A DNA stretch of 17,438 nt from the NCBI GenBank assembly GCA_964498765.1, contig CAZCIU010000055.1, forward strand, positions 1 through 17,438, read 5' to 3'. This DNA comes from UPXZ01 sp964498765. GTDB lineage: Bacteria > Bacteroidota > Bacteroidia > Bacteroidales > Paludibacteraceae. The notes under the pieces are model-generated. The model ran no database searches and was not told the origin of the DNA. It was given only the letters and a program-made list of their open reading frames with translations. This document shows positions 1 through 6,104 of this stretch, piece after piece. Numbering within the stretch: the stretch's first letter is position 1; every line of letters starts with the position of its first letter. The position numbers were made by a program, and so were the translations under genes.

Positions 1-17
1 TTATAACAAATTGGCAT
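1..17 (-). repeat. Partial hairpin arm at the left edge, same 13-mer as the ilvC terminator
   Basis: The 13-mer aacaaattggcat at 5-17 recurs exactly at 775-787, where it forms one arm of the terminator downstream of ilvC. Here it lies about 25 bp beyond the stop of the interrupted PIN gene, so it is probably half of a similar terminator whose other arm is outside the window. The structure cannot be confirmed. Confidence 0.35.
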
Positions 18-42
18 AAAGAGTTCTTTATTTGATGAGCAT

Positions 43-444
43 CTAAATAAGTTTGATAAAATCTGTGAAATTAAGAATTTTTATTTCTTTGTGCGTTTCA
101 AGAGTGAGTAAATCTTTGTCGCCCGTAATGATATAGTCAGCATTTACAGTTTCAGCCAGCGACAGCAAATACAAATCTTTTGGATCTCTGATTGACGATT
201 ATGCATTGTGTTTTATCTGAACAAACTCACAATACGTATCAAAAAGCTCTTTTGTGGCTATAATATCCGATTTTTTTATGTAATTCTTTAATTTTGGTCT
301 TGTAATAACGTCTGAAAATTCTTGCAAAAGTTCAGAACACACAAATATTTGTATGTTCTTATTAGTTAAAATTTTTCGTAATGAGGATAGCTTTTTCCCA
401 ATTACAAAAGAAATCCAGATATTGTTGTCAATGATTATCTTCAT
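43..444 (-). pseudogene. PIN-domain toxin-like gene interrupted by an in-frame TAA
   Basis: The first 81 codons (444 down to 202) encode the start of a PIN-domain protein of the putative-toxin type (COG1569-like): MKIIIDNNIWISF with Asp6, and an acidic Glu42 in LLQEF. A TAA at 201-199 then stops the frame. Reading on in the same frame gives 51 more codons up to a TAG at 45-43, containing RDPKD, then YIITGDKDLL, then a typical C-terminal strand-helix. These are the third and fourth acidic motifs of a PIN nuclease. A single nonsense change is therefore enough to explain the break; no frameshift is needed. The full reading would be 133 codons, a normal length for the family. PIN toxins are usually Mg-dependent RNases; the 81-residue product lacks half the active site and is probably inactive. 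It overlaps the antitoxin gene by 4 bp (ATGA). A sequencing error or stop-codon readthrough is possible. Confidence 0.8.
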
Positions 445-644
445 TTTTTGTAACGAACAGCATATATTTCGTCTAAAATATCTTCATCCGAAACATCAAC
501 ATCCTTAGGACGAGTTTCTATAAATTCATCCAAAACGTTTTTAGGTGTTCGCACATTCCAACCCATTTTTTTTGCCAAAGTTTTGAAAAAATTAATATCT
601 GATATGGGTAATTCTAAATATATACCTTTTGTTGAAGCACTCAT
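441..644 (-). CDS. Small antitoxin-like protein paired with the PIN gene
   Basis: This 67-residue protein is encoded directly upstream of the PIN-domain gene, and its TGA overlaps the PIN ATG by 4 bp, the usual translationally coupled arrangement of toxin-antitoxin pairs. The N-terminal part (LPISDINFFKTLAKKMGW) resembles the short antitoxin-like partners found beside COG1569 PIN genes in Bacteroidota. The C-terminal part is acidic and ends DEDILDEIYAVRYKK, as expected for a toxin-binding tail. No clear DNA-binding motif can be named. The ATG at 644 follows a strong promoter by about 20 bp. The assignment as antitoxin rests on position and on family resemblance by eye. It would act in the cytoplasm by binding the toxin; because the toxin looks broken, it may now be without a partner. 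Confidence 0.75.
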   Translation of the reverse strand: MSASTKGIYLELPISDINFFKTLAKKMGWNVRTPKNVLDEFIETRPKDVDVSDEDILDEIYAVRYKK

Positions 645-663
645 AATTACTATTTTTATTCTA

Positions 664-695
664 CAAATCTAAACTAATTCTTCTACCTTTACAAA
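664..695 (-). promoter_or_regulatory. Promoter of the toxin-antitoxin-like pair
   Basis: On the minus strand, TTTG (695-692), exactly 20 nt, then TAGATTTG (671-664). This matches the Bacteroidota primary sigma consensus TTTG-N19-21-TAnnTTTG. The expected start of transcription is about 12-15 nt upstream of the antitoxin ATG at 644, a short leader. Confidence 0.75.
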
Positions 696-754
696 AATAA
701 AACAATATTTTTCCAAATTAGTTCTGATATTTTCTTCTAAAAATCCTTTTCAAT

Positions 755-785
755 AAAAAAGCCAACTTGTTTTTAACAAATTGGC
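755..785 (-). terminator. Rho-independent terminator downstream of ilvC
   Basis: On the minus strand the stem GCCAATTTGTT / AACAAGTTGGC (785-775 and 771-761, one mismatch, AAA loop) is followed by TTTTTT (760-755). It lies about 115 bp beyond the ilvC stop and separates the ilv operon from the toxin-antitoxin promoter. Confidence 0.75.
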
Positions 786-859
786 ATTTTAGTTTGTGCT
801 TCCGGCATATAGTTTTGATTTGAAACCCGACACTTTTATTTTATTGTAAGCAAATCGAC

Positions 860-902
860 AACCCACAATTCTCTCCCTTTTGGGGAGAGTTAGAGATGGG
901 TT
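860..902. repeat. GC-rich hairpin overlapping the ilvC stop codon
   Basis: The inner arms are CTCTCCC (871-877) and GGGAGAG (883-889) around a short T-rich loop. Outer arms aaccca (860-865) and tgggtt (897-902) are exact complements, and the outer arm includes part of the ilvC stop codon (903-901). There is no T-run after it, so it is not a canonical terminator. It resembles the dispersed CTCTCC/GGAGAG intergenic hairpins common in Bacteroidota genomes, and could protect the 3' end of the ilv transcript. Confidence 0.6.
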
Positions 903-1947
903 AGTTATTTTCCGGTCTCAATTTCCGAACCACAGCACCTGTTTGCCACATTTCGCTTTCACGAAGCGCTTTCAGCTCTTTTTCAAGGCCTTCACGGTAA
1001 TCCGGTTTTGAGTTGGTGTCGATAGAGCGTTGAGCTTCGTTGCCGCTTGCAACTTCTTTGTATAGTTTTTCAAAAACCGGCTTGGTCGCATCGTGGAACG
1101 GTGTCATCCAATCCAAAGCACCACGCTGAGCCGTAGTAGAGCAGTTGGCGTACATCCAGTCCATTCCTTTGGCTGCGAAAAGTGGCATCAACGATTGGGT
1201 CAATTCTTCCACTGTTTCGTTGAAAGCTTCGGATGGTGTATGTCCGTTTTCACGTAGCACTTCGTATTGTGCCAACATAATGCCCTGGATAGCACCCATC
1301 AACGTACCGCGTTCGCCGGTAAGGTCGGAATATACTTCGCGTTTGAAAGTTGTTTCAAACAAATATCCCGAACCAACGCCAATTCCCAAAGCAACAACGC
1401 GCTCAAATGCACGTCCGGTAGCGTCCTGGAAAATTGCGTAAGAAGAGTTCAAACCACGACCTTCCAGAAACATGGTTCTCAACGAAGTTCCGGAACCTTT
1501 CGGTGCCACGAGGATTACGTCCACATCAGAAGGTGGAACAATACCCGTGCGTTCTTTGTACGTAATGCCAAATCCGTGAGAGAAATAAAGTGCTTTTCCG
1601 GCAGTCAAATGTGGTTTGATGCGTGGCCAAACTTCGATTTGTGCAGCATCTGAAAGCAAGTATTGAATAATTGTTGCACGTTCGCAAGCTTCTTCAATTT
1701 CAAAAAGCGTTTCGCCCGGAACCCATCCGTTAGCTACTGCTTTATCCCAGGTTTTCCCGCCTTTGCGCTGCCCGATAATCACGTTAAAACCATTATCACG
1801 CAGGTTCAGCGATTGTCCCGGACCTTGAACACCGTAACCAATTACGGCGATAGTTTCATCTTTTAGCACTTCCTGTGCTTTACTTAGTGGAAATTCGTCG
1901 CGGGTAACTACATTTTCTTCTACACCGCCAAAATTCATTTTTGCCAT
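901..1947 (-). CDS. ilvC: Ketol-acid reductoisomerase
   Basis: IlvC catalyses the Mg- and NADPH-dependent alkyl migration and reduction of acetolactate or acetohydroxybutyrate to the dihydroxy acids of Val/Leu and Ile synthesis. At 348 residues it is of the short, single-repeat (class I) type. The Rossmann motif is GYGVQGPG at 37-44, with the phosphate-binding loop GQRKGGKTW at 59-67, which suggests NADPH. His124, Lys150, the metal ligands Asp208/Glu212 (SDLTGERG) and Glu244/Glu248, and Ser270 in CSTTAQRGA are all in place. It is the last gene of the ilv operon but is separated from the thioesterase by about 930 bp containing a mobile unit. No convincing TAnnTTTG promoter was found directly upstream, so it may depend on read-through or on an unrecognised promoter. 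The ATG at 1947 begins MAKMNFG. Confidence 0.97.
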   Translation of the reverse strand: MAKMNFGGVEENVVTRDEFPLSKAQEVLKDETIAVIGYGVQGPGQSLNLRDNGFNVIIGQRKGGKTWDKAVANGWVPGETLFEIEEACERATIIQYLLSDAAQIEVWPRIKPHLTAGKALYFSHGFGITYKERTGIVPPSDVDVILVAPKGSGTSLRTMFLEGRGLNSSYAIFQDATGRAFERVVALGIGVGSGYLFETTFKREVYSDLTGERGTLMGAIQGIMLAQYEVLRENGHTPSEAFNETVEELTQSLMPLFAAKGMDWMYANCSTTAQRGALDWMTPFHDATKPVFEKLYKEVASGNEAQRSIDTNSKPDYREGLEKELKALRESEMWQTGAVVRKLRPENN

Positions 1948-2131
1948 TTTTTTAGACTTTTAGATTTTTATAGCCAAGATGTTTGGACATTTCGGCTGTA
2001 AATATTTGTTTTTATATAATTTATTTTTCTGTGAAATAGTAATATAAGTACTTATTAGTGCTTTTTGCTTATTTTCTGTCAATTCATTTCAACCTAGCTA
2101 TTTTTCATTGCATTCAGGAATTCTACAAAAA

Positions 2132-2158
2132 GCAACGTAGTTGCGATATTATGGTAGC
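2132..2158 (+). repeat. REP-like element A, left copy
   Basis: Perfect hairpin GCAAC-GTA-GTTGC (2132-2144) followed by the 14-nt tail GATATTATGGTAGC (2145-2158). It is one of four related elements around the transposase gene. All share a CGTAG core at the hairpin tip and a tail close to GnnATTATGGT. It points toward the transposase gene. Confidence 0.75.
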
Positions 2159-2181
2159 AGCATGTTCAAAGAATTAACTAA

Positions 2182-2208
2182 GGGACGTAGCCCCGACATT
2201 ATGGTTTC
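2182..2208 (+). repeat. REP-like element B, left copy
   Basis: Hairpin GGGAC-GTA-GCCCC (2182-2194, one A/C mismatch in the stem), then the tail GACATTATGGTTTC (2195-2208). It starts 50 bp after left element A, in the same orientation, and ends 8 bp before the 3' end of the transposase gene. Confidence 0.75.
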
Positions 2209-2216
2209 AAAGTCCT

Positions 2217-2678
2217 TTATTCGTAAAACTCGAACAAATAAGCATCTTCATATTTAATTTCAAATTTTTGTAACATTTCCATGTATTCTTCCCGAAACGT
2301 TTTCTCTTTGTGGTGTTCTTTTTGATTGATAATGTATTGAATAACATTGTTACGTTGACTTTTTGAATAACTGAAAGCACCATATCCGTTTTGCCACTCA
2401 AAATTTCCTACAATCATTTTTTGTTCGTTAATCCATTTGGATGAGTTGGATTTAACCTTATTCATAATTTCTCCAAGGGAAATTCCAGTAGTCATTTCAA
2501 AAAATATGTGTACATGATTTTTATAACCTCCAACAGCCAGAGGATATTGTTTGTTATTTTTCAAAATACCACTGATATATTTAAATAATTCATCGCTTCT
2601 ATTTTCAGGGATAATTACATTCTTTCCCTTTACAGCAAAAACGCAATGAATGTTTATTTGAGTATATGTATTTGGCAT
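2217..2678 (-). CDS. REP-associated tyrosine transposase (Y1/HUH, IS200-like)
   Basis: This is a 153-residue member of the Y1 transposase superfamily (IS200/IS605 TnpA and RAYT group), which cuts single-stranded DNA at hairpins and stays linked through a tyrosine. The HUH metal motif is HVH at residues 55-57 (NHVHIFFE). Tyr115 in VIQYIINQKEHH is the likely nucleophile, and WQNGYGAFSYS at 95-105 is typical of the family. The open frame extends to a TTG at 2684, but ATG at 2678 (MPNTYTQINIH) matches the family start. Length is normal and no lesion is seen, so it may be active. It is flanked by two hairpin elements on each side, arranged as inverted pairs, which are the probable substrates. No accessory tnpB is present. 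It lies between the thioesterase and ilvC genes in the orientation of the operon and could be co-transcribed with it. Confidence 0.92.
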   Translation of the reverse strand: MPNTYTQINIHCVFAVKGKNVIIPENRSDELFKYISGILKNNKQYPLAVGGYKNHVHIFFEMTTGISLGEIMNKVKSNSSKWINEQKMIVGNFEWQNGYGAFSYSKSQRNNVIQYIINQKEHHKEKTFREEYMEMLQKFEIKYEDAYLFEFYE

Positions 2679-2716
2679 CTTCAATAATTATCTTTACCAT
2701 GAAATCAAACAAATTA

Positions 2717-2743
2717 GAAACCATAATTTCGGTGCTACGCACC
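2717..2743 (-). repeat. REP-like element B, right copy
   Basis: On the minus strand: perfect hairpin GGTGC-GTA-GCACC (2743-2731), then the tail GAAATTATGGTTTC (2730-2717). The tail ends in GGTTTC like the left B copy. It lies about 40 bp upstream of the transposase start. Confidence 0.8.
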
Positions 2744-2764
2744 TCGAAAAGATTAATAATTATA

Positions 2765-2791
2765 GCTACCAAAATGCCAGTGCTACGCACT
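2765..2791 (-). repeat. REP-like element A, right copy
   Basis: On the minus strand: perfect hairpin AGTGC-GTA-GCACT (2791-2779), then the tail GGCATTTTGGTAGC (2778-2765). The tail ends in GGTAGC like the left A copy. Confidence 0.8.
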
Positions 2792-2874
2792 TTTTTCCCC
2801 TTTTAAATTTCGAAATGAAACTTCGGTATGAATTCAGTTGTGTTTAATTGAAAGGCGTTTTTGGTAACTCAAAA

Positions 2875-3594
2875 CTAAAATACCACTCTTCCTCTGAATG
2901 CGGTTCTTTCGTCGGCTTTCACTTCAAACCGAAAATCATTTTTAGCTACTTCTTCTTTGAAAACGGCTACTTGATTTCCGTAAACCACTTCATTCATAAA
3001 ATTCACGTCAATCCGGTGAATGGAATTTGCCCGATGCTCATCCAATGTGAAGGAATTGACCATCCAGTCCAAGTAGTGAACCGTATTTACATGCTGATTG
3101 ATGTCAATGTCGGTGTATTTAATGGAAAATTGGTCGATTGGTTCACCACCTACGGTGTCTAATTTCAGAGGTCGATCAATTCCACTTGTTTGAAAAGTAG
3201 CAAAATCATGGATACCTTCCAGTAATTTCAATTCCATTGGGCGACGAGTTTCTAAATTAATCATCACCCAAACCGATGTGGAATTCCCGATCACTTCGCC
3301 TTGTTCGTTATAAACACGGTAGTTGCGGATTGTGTTCAGCGTGTGTACTTCTTCCACCCAAGTTTCGATGAAAATATCTTCGTATTGCTTGGGCATGTAA
3401 TCCATTTCCAGAGCAAAACGAGAAAGTACCCATGTTCCGCCTAATTCATGCAAATGTCTTATGCCAAAGCCATTTTCATCAGCATTGTATCCCGAAGCCG
3501 TAAGTATCAAATCTACAAGATGTGATAGTTTTACTTTCTGCTGAAAATCAGCAAATTGTGGTGCTATGGGAAATTTAAATTTTCCTACTTCCAT
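2875..3594 (-). CDS. Acyl-ACP thioesterase (FatA/FatB-like)
   Basis: This 239-residue protein has the double hot-dog architecture of acyl-ACP thioesterases (PF01643), which hydrolyse acyl-ACP to free fatty acid and ACP in the cytoplasm. The first hot-dog domain spans roughly residues 5-130 and the second 150-239. The catalytic signature DINQHVN places Asp164, Asn166 and His168 where plant FatB has its Asp-Asn-His, and Glu202 (MNEVVYGN) matches the catalytic Glu. Substrate chain length cannot be read from the sequence. The ATG at 3594 lies inside ilvN (20-bp overlap), so the two are probably translationally coupled. I recall the same position, between ilvN and ilvC, from other Bacteroidales. 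A role in releasing branched fatty acids or balancing acyl-ACP pools is inference from context. Confidence 0.9.
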   Translation of the reverse strand: MEVGKFKFPIAPQFADFQQKVKLSHLVDLILTASGYNADENGFGIRHLHELGGTWVLSRFALEMDYMPKQYEDIFIETWVEEVHTLNTIRNYRVYNEQGEVIGNSTSVWVMINLETRRPMELKLLEGIHDFATFQTSGIDRPLKLDTVGGEPIDQFSIKYTDIDINQHVNTVHYLDWMVNSFTLDEHRANSIHRIDVNFMNEVVYGNQVAVFKEEVAKNDFRFEVKADERTAFRGRVVF

Positions 3595-4138
3595 TTTTCT
3601 TTTCTTGAATTTCTTGCATTTTTGCCAGCATGTCGCTCAATCGCTCTACTTTTGAACGAGTAATGGCAATTCTTCCTGAGCGGATAAACTGCAGAACACC
3701 AATCGTTTTGCTCAATTCTTCGAATAAAGCTTGTGTTTCTTCATAATGTCCGGCTTTCAAAAACACTGTGCAATCGTTGGAAATTTCTAACACACGAATA
3801 TTGTATTTTCGGATAAAATATTCCACCGAACCCAGTTCAAGTACTTTTTCTGTTGCTAATTTGTAAAGAGCAAGTTCTTGATATACAAGGTCTTCGTCTG
3901 TGTTGTAGTACGCTTTGAGAATGTCAACTCGCTTGTCGATTTGCTTTACTACTTTTTCTACAGCATCTACAGTCGAAAACAAAGTAATTGTAAATTTGTG
4001 AATGCCCGGAAGTGCCGATGGCGACACAGAAAGCGTTTCGATATTCAGCGCGCGTCGTGTGAAAATTACGGTAATCTGATTTAACAATCCGACGGTGTTT
4101 TCAGAAAAAACGGTAATTGTAAATAATTTTGTTTCCAT
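3575..4138 (-). CDS. ilvN: Acetolactate synthase small (regulatory) subunit
   Basis: This is the regulatory subunit of acetohydroxyacid synthase. It stimulates the catalytic subunit and usually confers feedback inhibition by branched-chain amino acids. The 187 residues begin with an ACT domain (about 4-75: FTITVFSENTVGLLNQIT), including an Asn in the usual effector loop (Asn14). A C-terminal ALS_ss_C-like domain (about 85-170) follows, with a basic, glutamine-rich tail. Length is normal for the family. It lies 160 bp downstream of ilvB, with a long hairpin just upstream of its start, and its end overlaps the thioesterase gene by 20 bp. The symbol ilvH would be equally acceptable. Whether the enzyme is Val-sensitive cannot be judged here. 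Confidence 0.95.
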   Translation of the reverse strand: METKLFTITVFSENTVGLLNQITVIFTRRALNIETLSVSPSALPGIHKFTITLFSTVDAVEKVVKQIDKRVDILKAYYNTDEDLVYQELALYKLATEKVLELGSVEYFIRKYNIRVLEISNDCTVFLKAGHYEETQALFEELSKTIGVLQFIRSGRIAITRSKVERLSDMLAKMQEIQEKKNGSRKI

Positions 4139-4153
4139 ATTATATTTCCCAAA

Positions 4154-4189
4154 CCCCTTTTAGAAGAAGATTTCTTGCTAAAATGGGGG
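4154..4189 (-). promoter_or_regulatory. Long intercistronic hairpin just upstream of ilvN
   Basis: The arms are CCCC-TTTTAG-AAGAA (4154-4168) and TTCTT-g-CTAAAA-t-GGGG (4172-4188), giving 15 bp with two single-base bulges and a 3-nt loop. In the transcript it ends about 15 nt before the ilvN ATG. No U-run follows, so it is not an ordinary terminator. It may protect or process the mRNA or influence ilvN translation; the function is unknown. Confidence 0.55.
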
Positions 4190-4298
4190 ATTTTCCTGTG
4201 TGAATTGGGTGTGGAAAATCAATCTATTTTATTCAATTTTTTAACTCATTATTCTGAATTTCTCAAAATTCAAAACTTTATTGTCGTTGGAATTTCTG

Positions 4299-6005
4299 CT
4301 ATTTGGCTTCCGGTGCTCCCAATAAAATATTAGTTACACACGTTCCGGCAGGTATCATTGGGTAAACCATTCCTTTTTTCTCCACTTCTACCACCAAAAC
4401 ATAAGGTTTATCGTCTTTCAGCATGTCTTTAATGGCATCATCCAATTGTTCGCGTTTTGTAACCAATTGGCTGTCAATCTTATATGCTTTTGCAATTGCT
4501 ACGAAATCCGGATTGTCCATGTGCGTAAAGGAATATCTTTCGCTAAAGAAAAGTTCTTGCCATTGGCGCACCATTCCCAAGAAACGATTGTCAAGAATAA
4601 TCATTTTTACACCCAATTTTTCTTGCATAATTGTTCCCAGTTCCTGAATGGTCATCTGAAAACCGCCATCACCCGCAAACATACAAACTGTTCTGTCAGG
4701 TGCACCCACTTTTGCGCCCATAGCTGCAGGAATTCCAAATCCCATCGTTCCCAAACCGCCGGAAGTAACCATGCTGCGAGTTTGAGAATACTTGAAATAA
4801 CGAGCTGCTATCATTTGATTTTGACCAACATCAGTCACTACAACCGCTTTATTTCCAGTTGCTTCAGTTATTTTGTGAACTACTTCGCCCATTGTTAATT
4901 CGCCTTCGGTACGGAAAACTTCATTATTCACAACTGCCTCAATTTCACGTTCTTCGTGTTCATTAAAGCTTTCAATCCATTCAGTATGAGTTGCTGGATT
5001 GATTTTTTTAGTCAAAGCTGGCAAAGAATCTTTTACAGAACCCAAAATTGGCGCATCTACAGGAACGTTTTTGCCCAATTCGGATTGGTCAATGTCCAGA
5101 TGAATGATTTTTGCTTGCTTGGCGTAAGTGTTCAAATCACCAGTTACACGGTCGTCAAATCGCATTCCAATAGCAATCAGCACGTCACATTCGTTGGTTT
5201 TCATGTTTGGCGCCACATTTCCATGCATTCCCAGAAAACCTTTATTTAGTCTGAAATCCGTTTCCATGGCTGAAAGCCCGAGTAGAGTAGAAGCTGCAGG
5301 AATATCGGCTTTTTCTAAGAAATCTTTTAACTCTTTTTCGGCATTTGCCAAAATAACTCCTTGACCTACAAGTGCATAAGGTCTTTTTGCATTGTTGATT
5401 AAAACTGCTGCATTGTCTATTTGAGAATCTTTGATTTCCGGAAATGGAACGTAGCTTCTGATAAAGTTACATGGTTTTTGTTCGTACTCAACCATCTCAA
5501 CCTGAGCACTTTTGGTGATATCTAAAACCACTGGTCCCGGGCGACCGCTTTTAGCGATGTAAAATGCTCTTGCAACTGCCCAGGTAATATCTTTTGCGTA
5601 CCGAATTTGATACGACCATTTGGTAATTGGCTGCGTGATACCAACCACGTCAATTTCCTGAAAAGCATCCGTGCCTAAAAGTGAAGTTCCAACCTGACCG
5701 GAAATTACCACTAAAGGTGTGCTATCGAGCAGAGAATCAGCAATTCCGGTAATGGCATTGGTTGCGGCCGGACCTGAAGTTACCAAACTTACACCTACTT
5801 TTCCGGAAACTCGAGCGTAACCTTGCGCGGCGTGCGTAGCTCCTTGTTCGTGACGCGTTAAGATATGATTTACCTTGTCTCTAAAGTCAAACAAAGCATC
5901 ATAAACGGGCATAATTGCGCCGCCCGGATACCCGAAAATGGTATCAACTCCTTCTGCGATAAGTGCTTGCATAAATGCCTGAGCACCTGATATTTCTTTT
6001 TTCAT
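4299..6005 (-). CDS. ilvB: Acetolactate synthase large (catalytic) subunit
   Basis: This thiamine-diphosphate enzyme condenses two pyruvates to acetolactate, or pyruvate with 2-ketobutyrate to acetohydroxybutyrate. It has 568 residues in the usual three-domain order: Pyr domain (about 1-170) with the catalytic Glu53 in RHEQGA, a central FAD-binding domain (about 190-330), and a PP domain (about 370-550). The ThDP motif starts at GDG (445-447) and ends at Asn473 (ILDN). Motifs typical of anabolic AHAS (GYPGGAIMPVYDAL; GMVRQWQELF) are present, distinguishing it from pyruvate oxidase. It follows ilvD after 99 bp and precedes ilvN, its regulatory partner. The ATG at 6005 gives MKKEISGAQ, the normal start. 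No lesions are seen. Confidence 0.97.
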   Translation of the reverse strand: MKKEISGAQAFMQALIAEGVDTIFGYPGGAIMPVYDALFDFRDKVNHILTRHEQGATHAAQGYARVSGKVGVSLVTSGPAATNAITGIADSLLDSTPLVVISGQVGTSLLGTDAFQEIDVVGITQPITKWSYQIRYAKDITWAVARAFYIAKSGRPGPVVLDITKSAQVEMVEYEQKPCNFIRSYVPFPEIKDSQIDNAAVLINNAKRPYALVGQGVILANAEKELKDFLEKADIPAASTLLGLSAMETDFRLNKGFLGMHGNVAPNMKTNECDVLIAIGMRFDDRVTGDLNTYAKQAKIIHLDIDQSELGKNVPVDAPILGSVKDSLPALTKKINPATHTEWIESFNEHEEREIEAVVNNEVFRTEGELTMGEVVHKITEATGNKAVVVTDVGQNQMIAARYFKYSQTRSMVTSGGLGTMGFGIPAAMGAKVGAPDRTVCMFAGDGGFQMTIQELGTIMQEKLGVKMIILDNRFLGMVRQWQELFFSERYSFTHMDNPDFVAIAKAYKIDSQLVTKREQLDDAIKDMLKDDKPYVLVVEVEKKGMVYPMIPAGTCVTNILLGAPEAK

Positions 6006-6104
6006 ATTCTTAATTCTAAATTAGTAAAATACGTTCTCAAATTGCTTGAATATTTTAATTTAACAATCAAGATTTGAGATATTTAGATATCACATTTTAT
6101 AGTA

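Larger units (their letters stand above)
2132..2791. mobile_element. RAYT unit with two REP-like pairs, inside the ilv operon
   Basis: The unit runs from left element A to right element A, with the transposase gene between. The left pair (2132-2208) is in plus orientation and the right pair (2791-2717) in minus orientation; A-to-B spacing is 50 bp and 48 bp. No target duplication was seen, as expected for HUH elements. Outer boundaries are approximate. Confidence 0.65.

Noticed and set aside
199..444. A short intact 81-residue PIN protein, or a frameshifted one
   Set aside because: The missing PIN motifs continue in the same frame after the TAA, so neither a natural short protein nor a frameshift is the best reading.
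1267..1653. 128-codon plus-strand frame opposite ilvC
   Set aside because: Antisense shadow of a conserved gene, with no start signals or domain.
1948..2131. TAGGTTG and TACTATTTC strings as an ilvC promoter
   Set aside because: Neither matches TAnnTTTG fully, and no TTG lies at 19-21 nt upstream.
2605..2790. 61-codon minus-strand frame across the start of the transposase gene and the right hairpin elements
   Set aside because: It overlaps the transposase in another frame, runs through both hairpin repeats, and has no recognisable domain.
4446..4898. 150-codon plus-strand frame opposite ilvB
   Set aside because: It is antisense to a clearly real gene, rich in Cys/His/Phe as expected from a shadow frame, with no family resemblance.
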